Positions 52,916 to 63,315 of a stretch of 64,000 nucleotides of DNA are shown one piece after another. Source of the stretch: Diplonema papillatum. Taxonomy: Eukaryota; Euglenozoa; Diplonemea; Diplonemida; Diplonemidae. A program made the position numbers and the translations under genes. Position 1 is the first letter of the stretch; every line of letters begins with the position of its first letter. The notes beneath the pieces were generated by a model. That model was not told where the DNA came from and did no database searches. It was given only the letters and a program-made list of their open reading frames with translations. Location of the stretch: contig JAPJBO010000486.1 of NCBI GenBank assembly GCA_030068145.1, positions 1 to 64,000 on the forward strand, read 5' to 3'.

Positions 52916-54546
52916 CATCACAGCACTCAGCAGGAGTGCAGTCGACGTTGACGTTTCCAGAGTTTCCAGCGCAAATAATGTTCGCTGCATTGATCTTTCG
53001 AAGTAGTCCTCCGGAACATCCTGTAAAAAAAGCATTAACGCAAGTTGGGGTGCACGTATGGGTCCACGAGTTTCCATTCCATGCAGGCCCACCTCCGCCT
53101 ACGACTGCGTACCCGTCATTACACAGACAAGTTCCAAAGCCGCTTGCATTGGGGGGGCAGTCGACTGGGTTGCAGCCATTTAGCGCGAAAGGGCCATTAC
53201 TTACGGGACACGCGATACTCGCAGTACCCGTGTATCCGACTTGACAAGACACTGGTGAGCACGAAGCAACTGTTGTGCAGGCCGCTCCCCCGGTGAAGGA
53301 ATATCCAATGTTTGTAGCTGGCGCAAGACATGAAATTTCTTCACAGCAGATTGCCTGTGTGCAAGCCGGGCAGGTGGCTGCTGAACAGCCTCCTGCACCA
53401 TTGCAGGGAACTGTTGTCGGATTGGCTCGCGGAACGAATCCCGTCGTGCACCCCGAAAATCGAATGTTTCCGCAGTGTGGCACACAGGTATGTGACCATG
53501 TTGACGACAGGGCGTTCCAGTTAGCAGCTCCGCTAAACCCGGCGTTGCATGTACAGATGCCACGGGGGCTTGCATTGTCAGGGCAGTCTACCTCTACACA
53601 GCACTCTGCATCGCTGCAAATTGCGTTTGTGCACAGGATTTGGCCCGGAGTTTGTGAGGGTCTGTAGCCTGTGCCGCATGTATGAGACGAACAGGTCAGA
53701 TCGCAAATGATACCCCCTGTTGGAGGCGCACCAGTGGCTGCATTTGCTGCACAACGAAGTGTGCCAGGAGCCCCGGCATAATTAGGACCACATTGTAGGT
53801 CGCACGCAGGATTGGTGTTGGTCGTAAGTTGAATGCCATTGGTGCACGAACCAGCAGTACCAGCACCAGATCCGACAACGCCAGCCGGGAAAGTGTATGC
53901 CGCACAAACATTCTCTATGCAGATGATGTCTCCCGGGGAGGACACTGGTGCAGCACCGTTTCCACCATTCGCAGGACAACTGAGAGTAGCGCCTACCCCA
54001 GTGAAACCGGGACTGCACACGACCGTGCATGAAACAGGGGCACTGATGGGCCTGAGTGTAATCGGATTAGTGCAAGGGCTGCCGCTCCCACCTGTCACAC
54101 CAGCAGCGAAATTATAAGCTGCGCACGCCTTCTCCACACACGTCATCGTCAGGCCATTTGTGACACCTTGCAGACTACAAGTAACTGTCTGAGACTGCTG
54201 AATGTATCCAGGACCGCAACTAACAGTGCAGGACGGTCTGCTGATTGAAGTCAAGACCAAGCCGTTGGTACATCCTCCACTTTGAGACCCAGGAATGTGT
54301 CCAGCTTGAAATGTAATTGCAGTGCACTGACGCTCCGTGCATGTATGTTCCCACGCTGGCGGATTCCAAACTGGCGTTCCCTGGTATCCAGCATCGCAAG
54401 TGCATGTGCCAGGAGGGAGTGCATTCGGAGGGCAAGCAGCAAAAGTTGGACAGCATGCAGCATCGTTGCCTGTGTCTCCTGCTGTGCATTGAGCAACCCC
54501 ATTTACAACGGATTCGCAAAGTACGCCCGACTGGACACGCAGGCGC
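52916..54546 (-). CDS. Exon 4 of cysteine-rich membrane protein (largest ectodomain exon)
   Basis: A 1,631-nt exon, entering in phase 2 and leaving in phase 1. It encodes about 543 residues of extracellular modules: three of the C-P-x4-G-x-C-x-C / W-x5-W-[TS]-H-[TS]-C type (CPPNALPPGTCTC, CPDNASPRGICTC, CPPNASGFGTCLC); three or four of an AY-F-x-A-G type (ENVCAAYTFPAGVVGSG, then CTNGIQL, CGPNYAGAPGTLRC); and sushi-like and CC-type modules (GYRPSQTPGQ, SDAECC). The reading frame is open throughout. The acceptor is CAACAG and the donor GTATGT. Confidence 0.88.
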
Positions 54547-54798
54547 CTGTTGTTGATGGTGCGTACTTTCGTATTGGTAAGATGAGCTGAGGCCGGGCTC
54601 AACAAATTGTATGCTCGGTCGAGTAAGCAAAAAGAGGCTCTTGTGGGTAGAATGCTGTAGCACAAGCTCAAACAATTCAGTAGCGTCGGCGCCAAATGGT
54701 CGCGCAGCCAGAAAATACGTTTTAGCAGTCACTACAACCAGCGGCGGATCTTTTCAACTACAAAGCCTAGGTCGAGTCCATTCTCAGCAAATACATAC

Positions 54799-55510
54799 TC
54801 TTCCGCTCCAAAAAGAAAGACACACCCTTGTGGGCACACGTAAGGACCGGTCAGGCAAGTGACCGGACCTAAGCACCGATTATTGACTCTAAAGCTGCCA
54901 GTGTTCCCGTTCTGCACACACTCAAGGGTCGGGGCACCAGTGCCGGATGCCGTGAAGCCAGTCGTGAGACAAGTGAGACCACACGGGGCATTGCCAACTT
55001 CATCACAGGCATCGACCTGGGCTCTTGTCAGGACGTTGAGCCCAGTAAAGTCGATAGTATTATAATCGCACGATATTCTTACACAAGTCAAGCTAGATAC
55101 TGCGGGACCGGCTGTCGCAGGATCCGACGTTGCAGCGGCGAACGAGCACGTGACAGTACCTTGATTAGCCACAAACCCGTTGTTACTATCGCACTGGACT
55201 GTGCACGAAGATTGAATGGCAGGCGACAAGACTGTACCCCCACCTACAGCAGCGCAAGGAGTCGGTTGAGGACCTGGAATGTAACCGGGACGGGCGGCGA
55301 GGTTAAATGCTAGACAAGAATTGATTGGACAGGTCATTGTATGGGTAATTAGATTTCCATTAACGCACGTGCTCGCCTGTGAGACTGGGGTGCATGTGAA
55401 CCCAGGCCTTGCTACCCAGTCGCATCCATTGCCGTGGGCGATTGGACCAAGACATTCGATCCCGTTGTTTTGGAAGATTGCGTTCTGTGATACTTGGACT
55501 TGGCAGTCGC
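54799..55510 (-). CDS. Exon 3 of cysteine-rich membrane protein
   Basis: A 712-nt exon, phase 1 in and phase 2 out (237 codons plus split codons). It begins GDCQVQVSQNAIFQNNG and includes modules of the CLAFNLAARPGYIPGPQP type, with CNNGFVANQGTVTC-like returns. The acceptor AAACACAG and donor GTATGT agree with the gene's consensus. The 252-nt intron after it restores GAEERLRVQSGVLCES across the junction. Confidence 0.82.
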
Positions 55511-55793
55511 CTGTGTTTGTGGAGGTGAGAAAGATACTGAGATGAGCTTGGCTGCTTTTGTTGGTTGGACGTTGGGCAGACAATTCACAAAGGCGTAGTA
55601 GTCTAACCATTTCCTCCCTAACTCGCTTCCGCTCCCCCCTTTGCCTCCTTCCCACCACTTTGACCCTCCCATCTCCTGCCTCTTCTTCTCCCGCCTCCAT
55701 TTTACTCTTCCTGGCCAATCTCGTGTCAATCGGGTTTTATTCTTGACAACTGCATTTGAAGAGAAAGATGCGGTGCAATTAAGTATTGCATAC

Positions 55794-56146
55794 CATTGCA
55801 GACAACAGCGGAAAAGGTTGAAGGGTTCCCGGCCAAGCACTCAGCTTCACACGGATTGGAATTACAGGTGAAGCCAGCGTTACAATTGACAACAATTGTG
55901 TCACCAGTTCTCCCTGTTAGTGAACCAGTAACTGCCATATCTGAATTAGGTACCTCAGATGCAGTGCAATCGGTTCCCTGCATAACAACAGATGGATTCG
56001 TGGGCCAATTGTTACCTGTGCACAACACCTGTGTGGTGACAAAACCAACAAGCGACATGGTGCAACTTGCTCCAGCTGCAACCGTACCGCCCGGTTCGCA
56101 AACACCTGCTGTCGGAGTTGATAGCACGCCGCGAGTCGCGATATTG
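55794..56146 (-). CDS. Exon 2 of cysteine-rich membrane protein
   Basis: A 353-nt exon in the signal-peptide model, phase 2 in and phase 1 out. It contains the first cysteine modules: CEPGGTVAAGASC, CTGNNWPTNPS, CTASEVPNS and GFTCNSNPCEAEC. The donor is GTATGC. The acceptor ACACACAG at 56,148-56,147 matches the consensus. The same frame is, however, open upstream to a TAG near 56,389 and reads a plausible Cys-bearing peptide, so the exon could be longer and exon 1 non-existent. Confidence 0.7.
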
Positions 56147-56244
56147 CTGTGTGTGGGTACAATGGGTTCTACCGGAAATACGCATGGCGACAGGGTTTTG
56201 CACCCTCGCGCTTCGAAAACTTGAATTGGAAAGAAATGGCACAC

Positions 56245-56354
56245 CTTCCTGCGAACTGGCTTCCAGCAATGGTCACTGTAAGCAAATCCCATAAACATTG
56301 GGCCTCCGTTTGGCAAACGACAATCAGCAACACGGCAACCGTTGTTGCCCTCAT
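56245..56354 (-). CDS. Exon 1 with signal peptide (proposed gene start)
   Basis: The ATG at 56,354 opens a frame with a basic residue, a hydrophobic core (TTVAVLLIVVCQTEA) and a small-residue cleavage region, a typical secretory signal. A donor AAG|GTGTGC at 56,244 and the acceptor at 56,147 define a 98-nt intron that keeps frame (phase 2). Summed with the other seven exons this gives exactly 1,963 codons. The donor is weaker than the gene's GTATGY consensus, and an overlapping frame could be coding instead. Confidence 0.5.
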
Positions 56355-56533
56355 AGTTGCACGCCGACGAGACACACCGCTAGAATGCGCTTCGTTTCTT
56401 TATCTTGTTTGTGGCCCTACCCGATTGCTGGGTCTGTGTAGGTAGGAGGTTCAAGTCTTGGTGTCAGAAGACTAGCATCGCAAAACCTGGGTGAGGAGCA
56501 GATGAACAGCTGAAAAGTACCTCCCTGTCAAAG

Positions 56534-57239
56534 TTGAAAAACGGCATATATTGGGCCGCGCTACGACCAGCGCGCAGAGGAGACAGAAACCATGTATGTC
56601 AACCGATCAACTCCGGAGGCAGTTGGAAGGTTGGGCGTAAATATTTCTGCTTTAGCCATTTGAGGCACAACAAATACGACGGGGGTTGTTCTCAGGCGCT
56701 CCCCGAAAAAATAGTGAACCCAGTGAAAATCAAAGGCACGACCGAATTTGTGTGGTATCAATATGAAGGAATGCCTCAATTTTGTGCGGAGGTCGAGGTT
56801 TCTTCATCGTTCATGCGTCTCAGACCCGTGAATAGAAAAAGGATGCCATCGACTCCGGTGGCACCTCGCTTGCCAGAAGCTGGCGACATACACAACGACA
56901 TTTCCCCCATACTCGGTTACAACCTGCGAGGCCGAGTCGCGCGCTTGGGCTGCTGAAAACAGCACCCAGTGCAAAGACTTGAACGCTCTTGTCCCAGAAC
57001 CCGCCGAACGCGACCAGTCAAAAGAAGTGACGTTCTTCCAATTCGAGTATGCCATCGAGGGAAACATTAAGCTGCTGCGGCCTGCTGCAAAAACTCTCCC
57101 GCAACAAGACTTCGCTTCCAACTTCAATAAGGAGGTGTACCTTCCTGAAGCACCAGTACGAGTACTCGGGCATAGCGCCTTGAAATTAGTACCCGTCTTC
57201 CTGACAACGGGTGAGTGCTGTGGACAAGTTCGAGTTTAG
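56534..57239 (+). other. Unassigned plus-strand frames upstream of the host gene
   Basis: A 140-codon frame (56,534-56,956) is followed in another frame by one ending at 57,239 with TFFQFEYAIEGNIKLL and a few cysteines. The composition is protein-like, but no family is recognised. It could be a divergently transcribed gene piece or an old transposon remnant. Confidence 0.3.
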
Positions 57240-57765
57240 TTGTCCTGGGCATATGTGGATCACTGTGTCAGTCTTTTTGACCGTCCTTTGCTTCTTGGGA
57301 AAGCGATGTGTCCAATCCTTCTGTTTAAGCCATTTTAGAACTTTTTCCTGACTCCCTCTTCCGTTTTCTGCAGAATGTAAAATGGGATTTTCTCAGATCT
57401 GGCGACTGAGGGCAAGGGGTGCATCCTCAGATACAAAGAACGGCGGAAATGGAAAGATTGAGCTCGAAACAGCCCTTTGCTTCACGGTGCTTGTGCGATT
57501 GTGTCGGGGAATCGACACATTTCTGACACAATGTTGTGGTTTTGTGTCAATTTTCGAAGAGAATACATCAACAAGGGCCTTTACAAAAAGTATGTCGTCC
57601 ATAAAATGGGGTGGCCGGCTACATTGGACTCCTTGTTGCTAGTGTGACAGAGTTAGCCGATGCTCTCATCTCACCTGGATTTACAAAGATCTTTGCATTT
57701 TTCCACATGTTTTTCAAAATTTGACACACAGACTCACAGTGTCACAGAGTTTGCAAAAAATGCGC
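57240..57765. other. No recognised gene
   Basis: Short frames only. Confidence 0.4.
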
Positions 57766-57769
57766 TTTA

Positions 57770-58015
57770 GAAGGTGAGATAGCTCAGGAAATTGCAAAAA
57801 TCGTCATCTAGAGGGTGGAATAGCTCGGGAAATTGCAAAAAACGCGTTGTAGAGGGTGAGATAGCTCAGGAAATTGTAAAAGGCGCGTTGTAGAGGGTGG
57901 GATAGCTCAGGAAATCGCAAAAAACGCATTGTAGAGGGTGGGATAGCTCAGGAAGTTGGAAAAAGCGCGTTGTAGAGGGTGGGATAGCTCGGGAAATCGC
58001 AAAAAGCGCGTTGTT
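57770..58015. repeat. 41-bp tandem repeat, six units
   Basis: The unit contains AGAGGGTGGGATAGCTCAGG, then AAATCGCAAAAAGCGCGTTG. The AGCTC positions 57,781, 57,822, 57,863, 57,904, 57,945 and 57,986 are exactly 41 bp apart. GGATAGCTCAGG resembles a tRNA A box. Confidence 0.92.
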
Positions 58016-58121
58016 GTTTTTTGGGGGTTTTGCATGAAGCATCTCCCTCGAATGCGCGATTAGATCTACTTTCCTGTGAAATTCCCCTTTTTCACTCGTA
58101 ATTGCCCTCCGAGGGCTGAAC

Positions 58122-58435
58122 CAGGGCTTACGCTCCGTTTTCGGTCTCAGAGAAAATACGTGTGGTCCACATGTGGGCGCTTAAGGTTCGAGGGGGAAAA
58201 ACCCTTTCCCCTTATGTGCGACTGCAAAAAAGAAATAGTGTCGCTTGGTAGCTACTGGACTTGGCGACACCTGGCTGTGCGGCCTTGACCACTAGTGGGC
58301 CTAGACTCCCCTGCATGTGGACCAATAAATCAAAATTCACATGTGGTACCTGTGGATCCACACGTGGGGGAACTAAATCCGAAAAGAATTAATGTGTGGA
58401 AATCCACACGTTCCACACGTGGAGCGTAAGCCCTG
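58122..58435. mobile_element. hAT-type MITE with 8-bp target duplication
   Basis: Terminal inverted repeats CAGGGCTTACGCTCC and GGAGCGTAAGCCCTG, flanked on both sides by GGCTGAAC (58,114-58,121 and 58,436-58,443). CAGGG ends and an 8-bp duplication are the signature of hAT transposons. The 314-bp element has no coding capacity and contains several CACATGTGG-like palindromes. Confidence 0.85.
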
Positions 58436-58439
58436 GGCT

Positions 58440-59400
58440 GAACCACCTTCCTACCACCCTAGCTACTCCACAGTAGTGTTTTTTGGGGGGTTTGCACGAG
58501 TTTTCCAGCTGAAACGCGGTAGCTAGAATGATGTGGTAGCAGATAAAACCCGGTTTCCCGAGTCAACCTGGCCGAGCCTGCATGTGTCAAGGTCCTGCAG
58601 ACGTGTGCCTCCACTGCTGGAGATGTGCAGAAACTGCCAGAGGCAGCCAGAATGAGGCTGAAAATGGACCCCTCTACGTCTTGAGGGGCAAGCGGGCCCT
58701 AGAACGGGCCAATATGCACGGAATGGATGCTAAAACGCAAACGGCAAGTTTCTGAAAGACCCGCAACGCTGCCGAGGAGGCCCCAAGCCCCCACAACTGC
58801 AGTTTAGAGAACCAAACAGCTGGGAGTAAGACTAACAAGCGACAATAGGCAAGAAAACCTCACGCAATCACGCAATAGCATCATCCAGGCCCCTCCCCGA
58901 CCACTTTCCACCCTCAGACCATCCAGAAAATGAGAGTGCTGGCCACCTTGTTGGACGAGCTCCGGGAGCAAAAGCCGTTTGGCTCGCGAGGCACACAGAA
59001 CGGTTCCGTCAGGCTGGTGACGAAGGAACTGCGGAGAGTTCAAGATGTGTTGAGCGGGGGTGACGCATCTGAGATGCTGAGGGCTGCAGGCACACCCCTT
59101 CTCGGACTCTGGTGGCCTCCCCACAGGGGCAGCACTCACCCTCACCTCGTTGTTGTGGCTATCCCACTGCCATCGAGTTACCCCAAACCCTAGATCCTTC
59201 CGAATCCATCCACCCCTCCCTGGAGGGTGGAAGGACCCTCAAAATGTCAGAAATGGGCTGCCGGGGTGTCTCCGAGGAGACCCCAGGGCCCTACTGTCGT
59301 GGATACGAACCCTCAAAACAGTTTCTGGGGTGCCTTGGCCACGTTCTGCCCCCAGTCTGGACCAGCTGGTCATATTCTGAAAAAAGCCTAAATTATCAGG
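58440..59400. other. No recognised gene
   Basis: A minus frame of 113 codons and short plus frames, none identifiable. GTTTTTTGGGG(G)TTTTGCA occurs at both 58,015 and 58,477, a small direct repeat around the hAT MITE region. Confidence 0.35.
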
Positions 59401-59739
59401 TAATAAAAAGACGCTCACATATATATATCAGTCATTCTCCTGGCGACCGTTCAAAAATGACCATCCTATTGCAGCGCATACAGTCACCAAAGGTGTCACT
59501 AAATCGACCAATCTTTGATGCTATGAGCGCAGGTGTCCCTGGTCTCTCTGTTCCCGGGGGTTTAGAAAAAATGACGACCCCCCTTGGACAAGTTCGGCCC
59601 GATATAATTATACTTATTAAATTGCCTCCTTGGAGAGAGTCACTCGGAGCCGTTGTTCCTTCTCCATCCGCCAATTTAACATCCGTTTAATTCATGTCAT
59701 ACCTACCAAAGGATCATTCACGGTTAGCTCTCCAGGCGC

Positions 59740-60235
59740 TTCACGCCGTCTACGGGCATCGAGGATCTCAACCACAGGGAGCGTACACGTCGGTGATCAG
59801 GGTAGACGGATCTCAACCAGGCGAGCTTCACGCCGTGCACGCGGCACGGCGGATCTCAACCAAAGCGAGCCTACACGTCGGTGATCAGGGTAGACGGATC
59901 TCAACCAGGCGAGCTTCACGCCGTGCACGCGGCACGGCGGATCTCAACCACAGGGAGCCTACACGTCAGTGACCAGGCCGGACGGATCTCAACCAGGCGA
60001 GCTTCACGCCGTGCACGCTGCACGGCGGATCTCAACCAAAGCGAGCCTACACGTCGGTGATCAGGGTAGACGGATCTCAACCAGGCGAGCTTCACGCCGT
60101 GCACGCTGCACGGCGGATCTCAACCAAAGCGAGCCTACACGTCGGTGATCAGGGTAGACGGATCTCAACCAGGCGAGCTTCACGCCATGCACGCGGCACG
60201 GCGGATCTCAACCGAAGCGAGCCTGGCCGTCTTCG
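59740..60235. repeat. 88-bp tandem repeat, about 5.5 units
   Basis: GTGATCAGGGTAGACGGATC (or GTGACC variant) recurs at 59,793, 59,881, 59,969, 60,057 and 60,145, exactly 88 bp apart. Each unit contains two GGATCTCAACCA half-repeats. Confidence 0.93.
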
Positions 60236-60539
60236 GCCTGGCGCTCGTCAGGCGCCAGACAGATCTCCGCATGGCACTTCGAGGACTAGGCGGGATGAAT
60301 CTCAGCTGGATCCAGCCGATCGACCGTCTCTCGGCGCGCGACGGCCCCCCTCAGGTGGACCGCGGCTCGTACCTCAGGCCTCAGCCTGGCATGCCCCCAC
60401 GCATGCTCTGCTACTCGGTATTCAGTCCCGGCGAGCAGTGGCAGGGCGCTCTCCAGCCAAACAGTAGACCAGAAACAAATGACTGATCCGGTTTGGTGGA
60501 GATCCGCGCTCCTGCCGGGGCTTTGCTGGGGATTAGCTG

Positions 60540-60890
60540 AATTAAACACCTAGATTATACCGGGGGCGCGTGTGATACTGTGATACGTGCCTGTTGCTCC
60601 CGAGAAGACACGGAATGGAAAGATCGGTCACGAAATCGTCAGAATACCACCTCGGATCACACAAAAGGTTGACCCCCATGGCCCACCTGTTGCACCCCAC
60701 TTCACCAGGCAAATTACCATCACCCTATGAACGCACTTCAGAACTGGGATGGCGGGTACTGAGCCCACAGGGTGCTAGGCCCTCGTGGTGCCCCTTGTGG
60801 TATAGTACGGTGACACAGGGGAAAGCTGTTGCATCCCATACACCCACCATCCCCGCCTCTAATTTTATCAATCAAAGATGGTTTTAATCC
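60540..60890. other. No recognised gene
   Basis: Short frames only, within the inverted-end element. Confidence 0.35.
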
Positions 60891-61143
60891 GGAGCATGCC
60901 TGGGAACTCTGTTCCCGGGGTGCTACAGAAAAACTGGCGACCCCCTCGATGGGAAAACACGAGAATGCGTTTCGCAAAACCCAATTTTGGGCTAAAGCCC
61001 GTCAATATCGAGCTTCGGAGCCCACCGAGGGTCGGCATTTCAAAAACGCCCTCGGACCAAAGAAAATGACGAGGGGTTGACCTCCAGATGGGTTCTTCCA
61101 CATTTGAACGGTCGCCAGGAGAATGACTGATATATATATGAGA

Positions 61144-61330
61144 CGATGCCAAACCCCCCCCCCCCCCCCCCCCCTAGGGCTACACGGTGCAGTTGTAAAC
61201 TTGTAAAATGACCCTTTTACTAGTAAATTTACTAGTAAAAAATTTTACTAGTAAAATTTACACTTTTACTAGTAAAATTTACAAGTGCACTAGTAAATTT
61301 TACTAGTGCACTTGTAAATTTCCACAAGTG
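61144..61330. repeat. C-run and TTTACTAGTAAA palindrome array
   Basis: A 21-nt C-run is followed by about six overlapping copies of the palindrome TTTTACTAGTAAAA and GTGCACTAGTAAATTT variants ending in CACTTGTAAATTT. The whole stretch can form many alternative hairpins. Confidence 0.85.
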
Positions 61331-61374
61331 AATTCAGGTGTTTTTCAATCCAAAACAATGATTTATAGGGGGTT

Positions 61375-62159
61375 TTGCGTGAAAAATTGCGAGATCGAAA
61401 ACTGGGGAGGTGTGGTCGATGTGCACTACCCCTCGGACTGAGTTGGGCAGGGTTGTTGGGAGCCTTGATGGGAATCATCTCCCCTGAGACAGCCGCGCCG
61501 TTGAAAAAGGATGAGAGGAGCAGCGCGCACCCAACTGGAACTGTACGCACTGTCCAGCCCCTTTCCCCTGAGACTTTTGTTGAGGAAAAGCGTCTACAAA
61601 ATGAGAAGAAACGGAGGCAAGAGAGACGCTCTGTGAGTGGTGTCGTGCCAAATTCACAACAGTGGAACACACTCTACAATGGCGACGTGAGCGGGGAGCG
61701 GGGAACCCTGGGCAGAAGCGGCCACCTGACTGTTGCTACTACTTCCAGTCGGTCCGAGCTTGCCTGCCACTTCCCAACACGCTTCGGCACGGAGGCTTTG
61801 CCCAAGCAGGGATCTTGACATTGTTGTTGCCGCAGTAAGGAGTTCCACACAGCCCATCAATGAAACACTCGGGCTCGACCATAATAGTCAGTGTGAGGTT
61901 TCGTAAACATGAAAAAGCGGACGAGGCAGCAGGAAGAGTGCTGAACGGACGAAGCGTCTTTGACGTGGATCGGTCTACCATGATGCAGGCCTCCAATATG
62001 TATGCGCCCAAGATGCCGCCGGTGGAAGAGATCGGCAGGTTTGCACGGGGGACCCTCGAGCATCAGAGGAACCGCAGACTCCAAGAGCGACTAAACGCGC
62101 CCCAGAGCAGCATCAAGACGCTGCACCAACTCCGGAGGTCCAGCGGAGCAATGCGCTAG
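61375..62159 (+). other. Two unassigned plus-strand frames
   Basis: A frame of 147 codons (61,375-61,818) and one of 99 codons (61,860-62,159; basic, helix-prone, NRRLQERLNAP). No domain, intron or start evidence was found. They could be exons of an unknown gene or chance frames. Confidence 0.25.
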
Positions 62160-62660
62160 TGAGGCAATCGATTCTACAAAACGGCACAACGGAGATGTGG
62201 TTTAGGAGGGTGCAACGAAAAGGCCACCTCTCAACACATTCTGACAGCGGGCGACACAGCGCACCTTGGATGGTTTCAGCCGGAGGCGGACCAAAGGCCG
62301 GTGTTCGGGCATCCACCCGAATGCAGGCCCTGGACGCCTATGCGAAGGGAACCACGCGGTAATCCGGAGTGGGGCTCTACGCGTGCCAGCTGCCCGGGAG
62401 ACAAGTGCGCTGAAAGGGCAACATGGGCCCTACAAGCATAGGAAGAAGGTGAGAACGCAAGCACGGCAGCGGCAGCAACACCCCAAGAATCAACGACAAT
62501 AAAATGAAGCAGAAGGCACACTGCGTTCGTTCCCAACACCCCGACCCGACCAAGCAACCACCAAACCCCAAGAAGTACTAATCTCACAGCAACAGCCCAA
62601 ACAACTTCCCCTAGCACCCTCGTGTGACAAGAATTCTCCAGTCCTCGAAACCCCCCGTGG
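62160..62660. other. No recognised gene
   Basis: Nothing identifiable on either strand. Confidence 0.35.
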
Positions 62661-62663
62661 AGG

Positions 62664-62768
62664 AAAGGAAATATGTTGGACCGAAAATATGTTGGACCGG
62701 ACAAAAGTTGGACCGCGGACGACCAAGGCAACTGGACCATTTTGTCCGGTCCAACATATTTCCGTTTA
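62664..62768. mobile_element. ~105-bp GGAAATATGTTGGACCG palindromic element
   Basis: The left arm GGAAATATGTTGGACCG (with a partial second copy) and the right arm CGGTCCAACATATTTCC are inverse complements around GACAAAAGTTGGACCG... ...CCATTTTGTC. It is related to the blocks at 29,232-29,338 and 31,858-31,948. The MITE starting at 62,771 abuts it. Confidence 0.7.
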
Positions 62769-62770
62769 CC

Positions 62771-62980
62771 ATGCAGGGTCAAAACCTTGTGTCTTTTTGG
62801 AAATGGCCAAAAAAAAATTTCCGGAAAAAAATTGGGTTTTCTTGAATTTAAAAATTTTGGAACAAAAACTGCGGCAATTTTTGAGGAAGTTGAGCAATTT
62901 TTTTTTTTCCAGAATTTTTTTTGGGGGCCACGGCTCCGCGGGAGCGTTTTAAAAAGACACAAGGTTTTGACCCTGCATGT
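62771..62980. mobile_element. MITE with ~30-bp terminal inverted repeats, copy 2
   Basis: Ends CATGCAGGGTCAAAACC and its complement, flanked on both sides by TTAC. The interior resembles copy 1 (10,999-11,203) in inverse orientation (GGGGGCC near a GC-rich loop, long A/T runs), but is diverged. Confidence 0.85.
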
Positions 62981-62989
62981 TACGGTATT

Positions 62990-63310
62990 TGCCTTTCAGA
63001 GTTGACCGCCAGGCGCGTATCCACTTAGGCGGGGTTGGGTCGATGGGCATGAGGTTTTATTTCCCTTCTCTGGGGAAGAGCTGCCGCGCCAAACCTCGCT
63101 TCTTTGTACCACATGCGGAGAAAAGAGAAAGAGAGACATAAATAGAGACAGAGAGGGTTTGGAGGAGGACGCTGGCGTGCGTCGGGGCCAGTGAGAAGCA
63201 CCGGCCACCTTGCTAGATACATCCTGCCGCGGAAAAGGAGCCCTTTCATTCGCTGGGGTCAGCACCCCTGCGGAGGCCCTCTTCCGTGTGCCTTCACGCG
63301 GAAGGAAACA
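62990..63310. other. No recognised gene
   Basis: Short frames only; this is sequence 5' of the retroposon copy. Confidence 0.35.
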
Positions 63311-63315
63311 CGCGC

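Larger units (their letters stand above)
59414..61143. mobile_element. Element with ~38-bp inverted ends and internal 88-bp repeats
   Basis: The ends carry ATATATATCAGTCATTCTCC and TGGCGACCGTTCAAA in inverse orientation (59,421-59,455 and 61,103-61,137). Near each end a CTCTGTTCCCGGGG...GAAAAA...GACCCCC block occurs in the same orientation. The middle holds the 88-bp tandem repeat. CGATGCCAAA followed by a C-run lies at the right edge, as at the ends of the element at 33,326-34,932. No protein is recognised. Confidence 0.55.
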
